From JAEUPI01 sp046348365 (GTDB taxonomy: Bacteria > Pseudomonadota > Gammaproteobacteria > Burkholderiales > Burkholderiaceae_C), in assembly GCA_046348365.1 (NCBI GenBank), contig JAXMEL010000004.1:186001-250000 (forward strand): DNA of 64,000 nt, in the 5' to 3' direction. Each line of letters starts with the position of its first letter. Positions within the stretch are counted from its first letter, which is position 1. The position numbers and the translations under genes were made by a program. Positions 35,023-44,233 of the stretch are shown here, piece by piece. The notes below the pieces were generated by a model. That model was not told the origin of the DNA and did no database searches. It saw only the letters and a list, made by a program, of their open reading frames with translations.

Positions 35023-35616
35023 TCAGCGCGCCGCCCGCGTGCGCCGCGTGGGCGCGGCTCCGGTGCGCGAGCGCCAGGCGGCCAGCAGCGCGCGCACCTC
35101 GGCCTGCGGCCGCGCCGGCAGCTTGCGGTACTCGGAGCCGTCGGGCTTGCGCGTGAGCAGGCGGTCGTTGATGAGTTCGCGCCGCAGCGTCACGTGATCG
35201 CCCCAGGTGTGCCAGGCCTTGAGCACCTGGTTCACCTCGCGCTCGGTGTACACGCGGCGGCTGTCGAACTGCATCCACAGCACCCACATCGCGAGGCGCT
35301 GCACCGAGTACTTGTTGGGCCAGCGCACGAGTCGGCCCTGGTCGTCGAACTGCGACAGCGCCTTCTGCGCGGCGGGCGTCAATGCGGCCGACGCCGTCGC
35401 GGTGGGTTCGGCGGCTGCTGCCGCGGGTGGAGCGACCGGCCGTGCGCGCAGCGCCTGCCAGTTGCGCTGGCCCGCAGCGCGGGCGAGGTGGTTGAGCAGG
35501 CTCTGGTGCGTGGGCAGCGCACCGTGGGTGCGCTGGTGCTCGGCGAGCGAGCGCGCAAGCGTGCGCGCGAAGGCCGACAGGTCGGGCACGTTCAAAGCAA
35601 TGGCGAGTCGCGTCAT
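35023..35616 (-). CDS. DUF2087-containing protein of unknown function
   Basis: 197 residues. The N-terminal region (LAIALNVPDLSAFARTLARSLAEH) is helical; a low-complexity Ala/Pro linker follows; the C-terminal domain carries LVRWPNKYSVQRLAMWVLWMQFDSRRVYTEREVNQVLKAWHTWGDHVTLRRELINDRLLTRKPDGSEYRK, the DUF2087 pattern, which looks like a winged-helix nucleic-acid-binding fold. GGAG lies eight bases before the ATG. The function is unknown. The 211 bp upstream (35617-35827) hold nothing I recognise. Confidence 0.8.
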   Translation of the reverse strand: MTRLAIALNVPDLSAFARTLARSLAEHQRTHGALPTHQSLLNHLARAAGQRNWQALRARPVAPPAAAAAEPTATASAALTPAAQKALSQFDDQGRLVRWPNKYSVQRLAMWVLWMQFDSRRVYTEREVNQVLKAWHTWGDHVTLRRELINDRLLTRKPDGSEYRKLPARPQAEVRALLAAWRSRTGAAPTRRTRAAR

Positions 35617-35827
35617 GATGGATCTCCGCTTGCAGCGCGGCGTGCGGCGGCCGTCCGAGGGCCCGCGGGGGTTGCCGACTTGCCGCATGCACGCGCGCTG
35701 ACGAGGCAGGCTCGGCGCGAATGACGGACGACTGCGAAAGGGCAGGTTCAGCTCGCGATGGTCTCGCGCGGCAACGCCTCGGTGAACTGCCGACCGGGGC
35801 GCGAGTGTAGCGCAGCGCGAACTGGCC

Positions 35828-36184
35828 CTAAACCGCCAGCAGCTCGACCTCGAAGATCAGCGTCGCGTTGGGCGGGATCACGCCACCGGCGCCGCGTGCG
35901 CCGTAGCCGAGCTGCGGCGGGATCTGCAGCACGCGCGTGCCGCCCACGCGCATGCCCTGCACGCCCTCGTCCCAGCCCTGGATCACCTGGCCGGCGCCGA
36001 GCGCGAAGCGGAACGGGTCTCTACGATCCTTGCTGGAGTCGAACTTGCGGCCACGGCTGTCCGGCTTGGTGGCGTCGTGCAGCCAGCCGGTGTAGTGCAC
36101 GGTCACGTGCTGGCCGGCCTTGGCCTCGGCGCCGCTGCCGCTGAGGGTGTCGTCGTACTGCAGTCCGCTGGGGGTGGTGGGCAT
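35828..36184 (-). CDS. FKBP-type peptidyl-prolyl cis-trans isomerase
   Basis: 118 residues, a single FKBP domain without signal peptide, so cytoplasmic. GQHVTVHYTGWL, DRRDPFRFALGAGQVIQGWDEGVQGMRVGGTRVLQIPPQLGYG and the aromatic pocket residues are in place. Confidence 0.95.
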   Translation of the reverse strand: MPTTPSGLQYDDTLSGSGAEAKAGQHVTVHYTGWLHDATKPDSRGRKFDSSKDRRDPFRFALGAGQVIQGWDEGVQGMRVGGTRVLQIPPQLGYGARGAGGVIPPNATLIFEVELLAV

Positions 36185-36221
36185 GAGTGGCTTTCCGGAA
36201 GGGGTTGGTGCAAGGCCGCGA

Positions 36222-37109
36222 TCATGACACCCAGCGCGTGGCCCAGGCGCGCGTGGCGGCGGCCAGCCACTCCGACACCGACAGCGCCTCGATGCGCGGC
36301 AGGTCGAGCACGCGCGCGGCCTGCTGAAGTGCCTCGACCGGCGCGGCCACGTCGAGCGGAACGGCGCCGTTCTGCTTCGACAGCTTCTGGCCGTCGGCGC
36401 CCATCACCAGCGGCGTGTGCAGGTATTCGGGCGTCGGCAGGTCGAGCAGGCGCTGCAGGTGGATCTGCCGCGGCGTGTTGTCGGCCAGGTCTTCGCCGCG
36501 CACGACATGCGTGATGCCCTGGTGCGCGTCGTCGACCACCACAGCCAGCTGGTAGGCGAACAGGCCGTCGGCGCGCTTGAGCACGAAGTCGCCCACCTCG
36601 CGCGTGAGGTTCTGGCGCTGGCGGCCGAGGCGGCGATCGCTCCAGCGGATCGAGATGTCTTCGGTGCCCATGCTGGTGAGCACGCGGATCGCGCGCGCCG
36701 GCTTGCCGCCGAGGCCGTGGCGGCAGGTGCCGGGGTACACGCGCTCTTCGTGGCGCTGCTTCAGGAAGCCCAGCGTGACCAGCACCTCCTCGATCTCGCG
36801 CCGGCTGCAGCCGCAGGGGTAGACGAGCCCGGCCGAGGCGAGCCGCGCCAGCGCATCCTCGTAGGCCGCCGTGCGGTGCGACTGCACCAGCGGCGGCTCG
36901 TCGCTCACCAGGCCGCAGATGGCGAGCTGGCCGAGGATGATCTCGTCGGCGCCGTACTCGCAGCGCGAGGTGTCGACGTCTTCGATGCGCACCAGCCAGC
37001 GGCCGCCCGACGCGCGCGCGTCGAGCCAGCTGGCCAGCGCCGCCACCAGCGAGCCCGCGTGCAGCGCACCGGTGGGCGAGGGCGCGAATCGTCCGATGTA
37101 GCCGGGCAT
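36222..37109 (-). CDS. gluQ: Glutamyl-Q tRNA(Asp) synthetase
   Basis: 295 residues, a truncated GluRS paralog that attaches glutamate to queuosine in tRNA-Asp. The HIGH-like motif is APSPTGALHAGS, the KMSKS-like is DGQKLSKQNGA, and the zinc cysteines are in YPCGCSRREI and YPGTCRHG. The anticodon-binding domain of GluRS is absent, as expected. Divergent genes do not share its region; it is followed by FKBP. Confidence 0.95.
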   Translation of the reverse strand: MPGYIGRFAPSPTGALHAGSLVAALASWLDARASGGRWLVRIEDVDTSRCEYGADEIILGQLAICGLVSDEPPLVQSHRTAAYEDALARLASAGLVYPCGCSRREIEEVLVTLGFLKQRHEERVYPGTCRHGLGGKPARAIRVLTSMGTEDISIRWSDRRLGRQRQNLTREVGDFVLKRADGLFAYQLAVVVDDAHQGITHVVRGEDLADNTPRQIHLQRLLDLPTPEYLHTPLVMGADGQKLSKQNGAVPLDVAAPVEALQQAARVLDLPRIEALSVSEWLAAATRAWATRWVS

Positions 37110-37130
37110 GTCGGGGGAATCGTCGCTGCG

Positions 37131-38141
37131 TCAGTCCACGTCACCCGGCAGGCCGAGGTGCCGCTCGAGCAGCGCGCTGCGCGTGGTCGGGCTCTCGAGT
37201 TGCTCGAGCCACCAGCGCAGCGCCAGGCCTTGCCCCGGGCGGCGGCCGCTCACCGTGGGCAGGCTGCGCCAGGCGTACTGGAAGCGCACGCGGTGCGCGC
37301 CGCGCTGCAGGCGCTTGACCACGAGGCAGCCGCGGCGGATCAGGTCGCGCGCGAGCGGCTCGGGCAGGAAGCCGCAGCCGAGGCAGCGCACCTGCGCCTC
37401 GAGCTTGGCCTGCACGGTGGGCACGGTGAGCACGTCCTGCCCGTGCAGCAGGTTGTAGGTCGAGGGCGTCAGGCGCTGCGCCGAGTCGGCCACCGCCACC
37501 GCGCGATGGCGCAGCAGCACGTCGTCGGAGATCGGCTCCTCCAGCGCGGCCAGCGGATGGTGCGGCGCGACCGCGAACACGAAATCGATCTCGCCCAGCG
37601 GCCGCGTCTCGATGCCCTTGTGGTTGCCCGCGCTGCCCTGTGTGAGGCCGATGGCGAGGTCGGCCTGGCCGGTGATGAGCGCCTCCCACAGGCCCGACAG
37701 GATCTCGCTGCGCACGCGCAGCCGCGTGCCCGTGGGCTCGCCGGATTCGGTGCGCACGGCATAGAAGGCCTCGACCAGCTCGAACAGCGTGACGCGCGAG
37801 ATCACGCCGTCGACGGCGACGCTCAACTGCGTCTCCCAGCCGGTGCCGACGCGGTGCACGCGATTGGCCAGCAGGTCCATCTCGCCCAGCAGGTGCCGGC
37901 CCTGCTCGAGCAGCTCGCCGCCCGCGGCGGTGAGCCGGGCCTGGCGCGAGCGGCGGTCGAACAGCAGCACGTCGAGCGCGTCTTCGAGCTGGCGCACGCT
38001 GTAGGTGAGCGCGGAGGGCACCTTGCCCAGCTCGCGGGCCGCGGCGGCGAAGCTGCCGGTGCGCGCGATGGTGTCCATCATCGCAAGGGCTTCGGGCGTC
38101 AGGGCGTTGCGTCGTGCAGCGGTCATCGAGGCGTTCATCAT
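37131..38141 (-). CDS. LysR-family transcriptional regulator
   Basis: 336 residues. N-terminal winged helix (ALAMMDTIARTGSFAAAARELGKVPSALTYSVRQLEDALDVLLFDRR) followed by the periplasmic-binding-like effector domain. Several start codons are possible (38141, 38138, 38126); the operator-like palindrome begins three bases before the first, so a later start is conceivable. Divergent from the pirin gene, which is the likely regulatory target. Effector unknown. Confidence 0.92.
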   Translation of the reverse strand: MMNASMTAARRNALTPEALAMMDTIARTGSFAAAARELGKVPSALTYSVRQLEDALDVLLFDRRSRQARLTAAGGELLEQGRHLLGEMDLLANRVHRVGTGWETQLSVAVDGVISRVTLFELVEAFYAVRTESGEPTGTRLRVRSEILSGLWEALITGQADLAIGLTQGSAGNHKGIETRPLGEIDFVFAVAPHHPLAALEEPISDDVLLRHRAVAVADSAQRLTPSTYNLLHGQDVLTVPTVQAKLEAQVRCLGCGFLPEPLARDLIRRGCLVVKRLQRGAHRVRFQYAWRSLPTVSGRRPGQGLALRWWLEQLESPTTRSALLERHLGLPGDVD

Positions 38142-38143
38142 AT

Positions 38144-38160
38144 TTGAACGTGGGCTTCAA
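38144..38160. promoter_or_regulatory. LysR-type operator in the lysR/pirin divergent region
   Basis: TTGAACGTGGGCTTCAA is a perfect palindrome (TTGAA-N7-TTCAA) that satisfies the T-N11-A rule for LysR boxes. It sits in the 87-bp space between the divergent genes, adjacent to the regulator's start, fitting autorepression together with control of the pirin gene. Confidence 0.6.
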
Positions 38161-38228
38161 CCGGCCGGCGCGCAACGCGCGGTAACCGCTTCTACAGTCA
38201 TCGCCACAGACGACAAGGAACCTCCGCG

Positions 38229-38930
<702 letters not shown>

Positions 38931-38943
38931 AACGGGTCAGGGC

Positions 38944-39915
38944 TCAGGGCTTCGCCGCGAGGAACTCGCGCACCACCGCCACCGTGGCAGCGGGGTCTTC
39001 CTCGTGCGGCACATGGCCCAGCGCGTCGAACACCTGCAGCCTGGCGCCCGGCACCTCGGCGGCCATCTGGCGGCCCACCGCCAGCGGAATCAGCCGGTCG
39101 CGACCGCCCCACAGCACCAGCGTGGGCATCTTCAGCGCACGCAGCCGCGCGCGGTTGTCGTCGAAGTGCTCGGCGTCTTCGCGCTGCGCGGCGAGGCGTT
39201 GCGCGAGCGCGCGGCGATTGCCTTCGCGCAGTGTCAGCTCGAAGTAGCGGTCGACCAATTCGGCGCTGACCTTCGACGGATCGCCGTAGACGTTGCGCAC
39301 GCTGGCTTCGACCACGCCGCGCGGCAGCACCCATTCGGTCAGGCGATTGAGCACCGGCAGGCGCGCCACCATGAAGCCGAGCGGCACCGACTCGGGCTCG
39401 AACGGCAGACCCGCGGCATCGACCAGGATCAGCCGCTCCACGCGCTGCGGCGCCAGCGAGGCCACGCGCCACGCCACTTCGCCGCCGAGCGAGTTGCCGC
39501 CGATCACCACGCGCTGCAGCTTCAGCGCGTCGAGCAGGTCGAGCACGAAGCGCGCGTAGTGGTCGCCGCGGTACGGCTGGCCGGCGTAGCGTCCGCTGAA
39601 CGGTCCGGTCAGGCCGAAGGCCGGCAGATCGAAGCTGATCACCCGGCGCTGGCCCTGCAGCGCCGCCTCCCAGCCGAGCCAGGTGTGCAGGCTGGCCGAG
39701 GTGCCGTGGATCAGCACGATCGGCACCGCATCGTGGCGCGGGCCCGCGTCGCGCAGGTGCACGAGCTGGCCGTTGAGATCGATGAAGTCAGACGGCGGGC
39801 TCGCCCAGCGCGCCACCAGCGACTCCACGCTGCGATCCGGCGCGCGCGAGAGCGCCAGCGCCAGCGCGCTGGCCATCAGCAGCAACCCGAGCGCGCGCAG
39901 CAGCCAGCGGCTCAT
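38944..39915 (-). CDS. Alpha/beta-hydrolase with N-terminal signal anchor
   Basis: 323 residues. An N-terminal hydrophobic helix (WLLRALGLLLMASALALAL) anchors or exports the protein. The hydrolase core has the oxyanion segment LIHGTSASLHTW, nucleophile GGNSLGG, acid in GGRDRLIP and histidine in LGHVPHEEDP. Substrate unknown. An upstream Met at 40029 would overlap the dnaE leader element and is unlikely. Confidence 0.9.
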   Translation of the reverse strand: MSRWLLRALGLLLMASALALALSRAPDRSVESLVARWASPPSDFIDLNGQLVHLRDAGPRHDAVPIVLIHGTSASLHTWLGWEAALQGQRRVISFDLPAFGLTGPFSGRYAGQPYRGDHYARFVLDLLDALKLQRVVIGGNSLGGEVAWRVASLAPQRVERLILVDAAGLPFEPESVPLGFMVARLPVLNRLTEWVLPRGVVEASVRNVYGDPSKVSAELVDRYFELTLREGNRRALAQRLAAQREDAEHFDDNRARLRALKMPTLVLWGGRDRLIPLAVGRQMAAEVPGARLQVFDALGHVPHEEDPAATVAVVREFLAAKP

Positions 39916-39999
39916 CGCGCTGTGTCGAGCAGCGGCTGCGGACGACGCATGCGCCGATTGTAGGAGGCGCGGCGCACGTGCATCGCGTCGGCGTCTCCC

Positions 40000-40005
40000 T
40001 ACAAT
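40000..40005 (+). promoter_or_regulatory. -10 box ahead of dnaE and the structured element
   Basis: TACAAT lies seven bases before the repeated element (40012). A transcript starting here would therefore begin almost exactly at the element, which then forms the entire 5' leader of dnaE. Confidence 0.45.
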
Positions 40006-40011
40006 CGAATC

Positions 40012-40091
40012 ATGGACCCCCGAGCTCACTGCGTTCGCTGCCCCCCGAGGGGGCGCTCAGCGCCTTTCGGGCGGCCGGGCAGGCGCTGATG
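40012..40091 (+). repeat. Structured dispersed element, copy 2, ending at the dnaE start codon
   Basis: Shares with 14296-14376 the run GCTGCCCCCCGAGGGGGC, the C-rich start ATGG-CCCCC and TTCGGGCGGCCGGGC. Two hairpins are predicted: GCCCCC/GGGGGC with a three-base loop, and CAGCGCC/GGCGCTG around the last shared run. The second ends at the dnaE ATG. A 25-codon open frame from 40012 ends with TGA at 40087, overlapping the dnaE start (TGATG); its peptide does not resemble that in copy 1. Confidence 0.75.
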
Positions 40092-43000
40092 CACTTCGTC
40101 CACCTGCGCACGCACACCGAGTTCTCGGTCGTCGACGGCACGCTGCGCATCGACGACGCGGTGAAGGCGGCGCGCGCAGATGCCCAGGGCGCGCTGGCGA
40201 TCACCGATCTCGGCAACGTGTTCGGCGCGGTCAAGTTCTACAAGGCCTGCCGCAGTGCGGGCATCAAGCCGATCATCGGTGTCGACCTGTGGATGGAGCC
40301 GCTGCCCGGCGGCAACGACAAGCAGGCCACGCGGCTGCTGGTGCTGGTGGCCGATCTGCAGGGCTGGCGCAACCTGTGCGAGCTGCTCACGCGCGCATGG
40401 CGCGGCAACGTGCAGCGCGCGCAGGCCTGCGTCAAGTGGGAATGGCTCGACGAGCTCGGCCGCGGATTGATCGCGCTGTCGGGCGCGGGCGAGGGCGCGA
40501 TCGGCGCCGCGCTGCTGGCCGGCGACCGCGCGCGCGCCGCGTCGCTCGCGCAGCGGCTGGCGGCCACGTTCGCGGGGCGCTTCTACATCGAGCTGCAGCG
40601 CGCCGGCGCGCCGGCGCACGAGGCGCATGTGCGGCTGGCGGTGCCGCTGGCGGCCGAGCTCGCTTTGCCGGTGGTGGCCACGCACCCGGTGCAGTACGCC
40701 GGCGCCGATGATTTCGAGGCCCACGAGGCGCGCGTGTGCGTGGCCGAGGGCGAAACGCTGGCCAACCCGCGGCGCATCAAGCGCTTCACGCGCGAGCAGT
40801 TCTTCAAGACGCAGGCGCAGATGGCCGCGCTGTTCGCCGACGTGCCGTCGGCGCTGGCCAACACGGTGCGCATCGCGCAGCGCTGCAACCTGCGGCTCGA
40901 GCTCGGCAAGCCGCGGCTGCCGGACTTTCCCACGCCCGACGGCTCGCCGCTCGAAGACTACCTGCGCGCATCGAGCCGCGCGGGGCTGGAGGCGCGGCTG
41001 GCCGCGCTGTACCCCGACGCACAGGCGCGCGCGGCCGAGCGCGAGCGCTACGAGAAGCGTCTCGCCTACGAAATCGGCGTCATCGGCGAGATGGGCTTTG
41101 CCGGCTACTTTCTCATCGTGGCCGACTTCATCGGCTGGGCGCGGCGCAACGGCTGCCCGGTGGGCCCGGGTCGCGGCTCGGGCGCGGGCTCGCTGGTGGC
41201 CTACGCGCTGGGCATCACCGACCTCGACCCGCTGCGCTACCAGCTGCTGTTCGAGCGCTTCCTGAATCCCGATCGCGTGTCGATGCCCGACTTCGACATC
41301 GACTTCTGCCAGGCCAACCGCGAGCGCGTGATCGACTACGTGAAGGCCAAGTACGGTCGCGACGCGGTGAGCCAGATCGCCACCTTCGGCACCATGGCCG
41401 CCAAGGCCGCGCTGCGCGACGTGGGCCGCGTGCTGGGCATGGGCTACGGTCATGTCGATTCGATCGCCAAGCTGATCCCGGCGCCGCCGGGCAAGACCGT
41501 CACGCTGGCCAAGGTGCCGGCCGAGCCCGACGCGGGCCTGATCTACGCGCGCAAGGAGGCGCCCGAGCTCGAGCAGCGCGAGGCCGCGGAAGAAGAAGTG
41601 GCCGAGCTGCTCGCGCTCGCCTCGCAGGTGGAAGGCCTGGTGCGCAACATCGGCATGCACGCCGGCGGCGTGCTGATCGCGCCGGGCAAGATCACCGACT
41701 TCTGCCCGCTGTACCAGCAGCCCGGCAGCGACTCGGCGATCAGTCAGTTCGACAAGGACGACGTCGAGGCGATCGGCCTGGTGAAGTTCGACTTCCTGGG
41801 CCTGGCGACGCTGACCATCCTCGAGATGGCCAAGGAGATGATCCGCGCGCGCCATGCCGAGCAGCGCGACTTCGCCTTCGAGCAGCTGCCGCTCGACGAC
41901 GCGGCCGTCTACCGGCTCTTCAGCGCCGGCCAGACCGAGGCCGTGTTCCAGTTCGAATCACGCGGCATGCAGGGCATGCTGCGCGACGCGCGGCCGAGCC
42001 GGCTGGAGGATCTGATCGCGCTGAATGCGATGTTCCGCCCCGGGCCGATGGAGAACATCCCGAGCTTCTGCGCGCGCAAGCACGGCCGCGAGCCGGTGAG
42101 CTATCCGCATCCGCTGCTCGAGCCGGTGCTGGCCGAGACCTACGGCATCTTCGTCTATCAGGAGCAGGTCATGCTGGCGGCCCAGGTGCTGGCCGGCTAT
42201 TCGCTCGGCGCGGCCGACATCCTGCGCAAGGCGATGGGCAAGAAGAAGGCCGACGAGATGGCCAAGCAGCGCGAGGTGTTCCGCAACGGCGCGCTGGAGC
42301 GCAACGGCATCGCGGCCGCGCAGGCCGACGAGATCTTCGACCTGATGGAGGCCTTCGCCGGCTATGGCTTCAACAAGAGCCATGCCGCGGCCTACGCGCT
42401 GCTCGCGTATCACACGGCGTGGCTCAAGGTGCACCATCCGGCCGAGTTCTACGCCGCCAACATGAGCGTGGAAATCGACAACACCGACAAGCTGCGCGTG
42501 CTGATCAACGACGCCAAGGCCTTCGGCGTGAGCTTCGAGCCGCCCGACATCAACCGCGGCGTCTACCGCTTCGAGCCGGTGGCCGACAAGCAGGTGCGCT
42601 ACGGCCTCGGTGCGGTGAAGGGCACCGGCGCCGGCGCGATCGAGGCCATCGTGGCCGCGCGCGAGGCCGACGGCGCGGAGCCGTTTCGCAGCATCTTCGA
42701 TTTCTGCGCCCGCGTGGACCGCACGCGCGTCAACAAGCGCGCGGTGGAGGCGCTGGTGAAGGCCGGCGCGTTCGATGCGCTGCATGCCGATCGTGCTGCC
42801 GTGCTCGCGAGCCTGCCGCTGGCCTTCGAATGGGCCGACGCGCAGGTGACCCACCAGTCGCAGGGCGGGCTGTTCGATTTCGGCGGTTCGCATGCGGCCT
42901 CGACGCAGGAGCCCGCGCTGCCGGCGGTGCCCGCGTGGGACGTGCGCGAGCGCCTGGCGCAGGAGAAGACGGCGCTCGGCTTCTATCTCTCGGGCCACCT

Positions 43001-43592
43001 GTTCCAGCATGGCGAGTCCGAGGTGCGCCGCTTCGTGAAGAAGCGCATCGCCGATCTGGTCGATTCGCGCGAGCCGGTGCTGCTGGCCGGCGTGGTGATG
43101 GAGCTGCGCCTGGTGAACAGCCAACGCGGCCGCGTGGCGATCTTCAAGCTCGACGACATGAGCGAGACCATCGAGGCGGTGGCCAGCGAGGAGCTGCTCG
43201 AGAAGACACGCGACGTGCTGCGCGAGGACGAACTCCTCGTGATGCAGGGCAAGGTGCAGCCCGACCGCTTCGCCGGCGGCCTGCGCCTGAACGTGCAGCA
43301 GATCTGGGATCTGCCGGCCGCGCGCGCGCGCTTCGGCCGCTACCTCGCGGTGGCGGTCAACGGCGGCGTGCTGCCGGTGGCCGACGTGCTGCGCCAGTGG
43401 CCGGTGCGCCGTATCACCACCGACCAGGGCACCACCACGCTGGGGCTGCCGGTGCGGCTGGCCATCGAGCGCACCGGCGCGGTGGCCGAGCTCGACCTGG
43501 GCGACGAAGGCCGCTTCTGGCCGAGCGACGAGGCGCTCGCGCGCTGGAAGGCCATGGCCCACGGCGGCCAGGCCGCGATCGTGTACGAATAG
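40089..43592 (+). CDS. dnaE: DNA polymerase III alpha subunit
   Basis: 1167 residues, replicative polymerase. The N-terminal PHP domain starts FVHLRTHTEFSVVDGTLRIDDAV; the catalytic palm has VGPGRGSGAGSLVAYALGITDLDPL and the metal-binding PDFDIDFCQANRERVIDYV; the C-terminus has the helix-hairpin-helix and OB regions (VLLAGVVMELRLVNSQRGRVAIFKLDD). The ATG at 40089 matches the conserved start MHFVHLRTHTEFS. The whole leader is the structured element described separately. Confidence 0.97.
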   Translation: MHFVHLRTHTEFSVVDGTLRIDDAVKAARADAQGALAITDLGNVFGAVKFYKACRSAGIKPIIGVDLWMEPLPGGNDKQATRLLVLVADLQGWRNLCELLTRAWRGNVQRAQACVKWEWLDELGRGLIALSGAGEGAIGAALLAGDRARAASLAQRLAATFAGRFYIELQRAGAPAHEAHVRLAVPLAAELALPVVATHPVQYAGADDFEAHEARVCVAEGETLANPRRIKRFTREQFFKTQAQMAALFADVPSALANTVRIAQRCNLRLELGKPRLPDFPTPDGSPLEDYLRASSRAGLEARLAALYPDAQARAAERERYEKRLAYEIGVIGEMGFAGYFLIVADFIGWARRNGCPVGPGRGSGAGSLVAYALGITDLDPLRYQLLFERFLNPDRVSMPDFDIDFCQANRERVIDYVKAKYGRDAVSQIATFGTMAAKAALRDVGRVLGMGYGHVDSIAKLIPAPPGKTVTLAKVPAEPDAGLIYARKEAPELEQREAAEEEVAELLALASQVEGLVRNIGMHAGGVLIAPGKITDFCPLYQQPGSDSAISQFDKDDVEAIGLVKFDFLGLATLTILEMAKEMIRARHAEQRDFAFEQLPLDDAAVYRLFSAGQTEAVFQFESRGMQGMLRDARPSRLEDLIALNAMFRPGPMENIPSFCARKHGREPVSYPHPLLEPVLAETYGIFVYQEQVMLAAQVLAGYSLGAADILRKAMGKKKADEMAKQREVFRNGALERNGIAAAQADEIFDLMEAFAGYGFNKSHAAAYALLAYHTAWLKVHHPAEFYAANMSVEIDNTDKLRVLINDAKAFGVSFEPPDINRGVYRFEPVADKQVRYGLGAVKGTGAGAIEAIVAAREADGAEPFRSIFDFCARVDRTRVNKRAVEALVKAGAFDALHADRAAVLASLPLAFEWADAQVTHQSQGGLFDFGGSHAASTQEPALPAVPAWDVRERLAQEKTALGFYLSGHLFQHGESEVRRFVKKRIADLVDSREPVLLAGVVMELRLVNSQRGRVAIFKLDDMSETIEAVASEELLEKTRDVLREDELLVMQGKVQPDRFAGGLRLNVQQIWDLPAARARFGRYLAVAVNGGVLPVADVLRQWPVRRITTDQGTTTLGLPVRLAIERTGAVAELDLGDEGRFWPSDEALARWKAMAHGGQAAIVYE

Positions 43593-43713
43593 ACGTTGCG
43601 CGTTGCTGCGCCCGCCGTTGTGCAACCGGCGGTTAATGACATCGCCTGGCGGTCGGCGGGCGGGCACCGACCATCGTTAGGCTTGGTGTCCAACGCAGTT
43701 CGTGAGGCTCCAC

Positions 43714-44169
43714 ATGAAGTCGCAACTCGTCCGCACCGCCGCCGTGGCGACGGTTCTGCTCGCATCGGCCACCGCCTGGGCCACCGACGTGGGTGTCTCG
43801 GTGCAGGTCAGCCAGCCCGGCGTGTACGGGCGCATCGACATCGGGCGCTTTCCGCAGCCGGCGGTGATCGTGCCGCAACCGGTGATCGTGCAGGCCCCGC
43901 CGCCGCCGCCGATGGTGGTGGCGCAGCCGCGGCCGGTGTTGGTGCAACCGCAGCCGGTGTACATGTGGGTGCCGCCCGGCCATCGCAGGGACTGGCGTCG
44001 CCATTGCCATGAATACGGCGCCTGCGGCGTGCCGGTGTATTTCGTGCGCCACGACTGGTACCAGAACAACGTGATGGTCGCCCGCGACGGGCGGCGCGTC
44101 GACGAGCGCGACCGCGGCCACGACCGCGGCCGGGGCCACGGCAAGGGCCGCGGCCGGCACGACGACTGA
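43714..44169 (+). CDS. Secreted Pro-rich, basic-tailed protein of unknown function
   Basis: 151 residues. Signal peptide MKSQLVRTAAVATVLLASATAWA, then a short beta-rich start (VGVSVQVSQPGVYGRIDIG), a proline/valine repeat region with PQP and a PPPPP run, a two-cysteine segment (HCHEYGACGVPVYFV) and a hydrophilic His/Arg/Asp/Gly tail. GAGG lies eight bases before the ATG. I recognise the style from small periplasmic betaproteobacterial proteins but no characterised family. Confidence 0.8.
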   Translation: MKSQLVRTAAVATVLLASATAWATDVGVSVQVSQPGVYGRIDIGRFPQPAVIVPQPVIVQAPPPPPMVVAQPRPVLVQPQPVYMWVPPGHRRDWRRHCHEYGACGVPVYFVRHDWYQNNVMVARDGRRVDERDRGHDRGRGHGKGRGRHDD

Positions 44170-44233
44170 CGGCGCATTCGGCGCTGTTGTTCGGCGCAGC
44201 GCCGGCGCGCCGTCGCCGCTAGAGTCGGCGCCC

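Noticed and set aside
39916..40029. Longer start (40029) for the alpha/beta hydrolase
   Set aside because: The added residues overlap the dnaE promoter and structured element and show no similarity. The Met at 39915 begins a proper signal-anchor helix.
40736..43636. A 966-residue plus-strand frame inside dnaE and several long antisense frames over dnaE
   Set aside because: Arg/Ala-rich translations with no family pattern. They result from high GC at third positions of dnaE.
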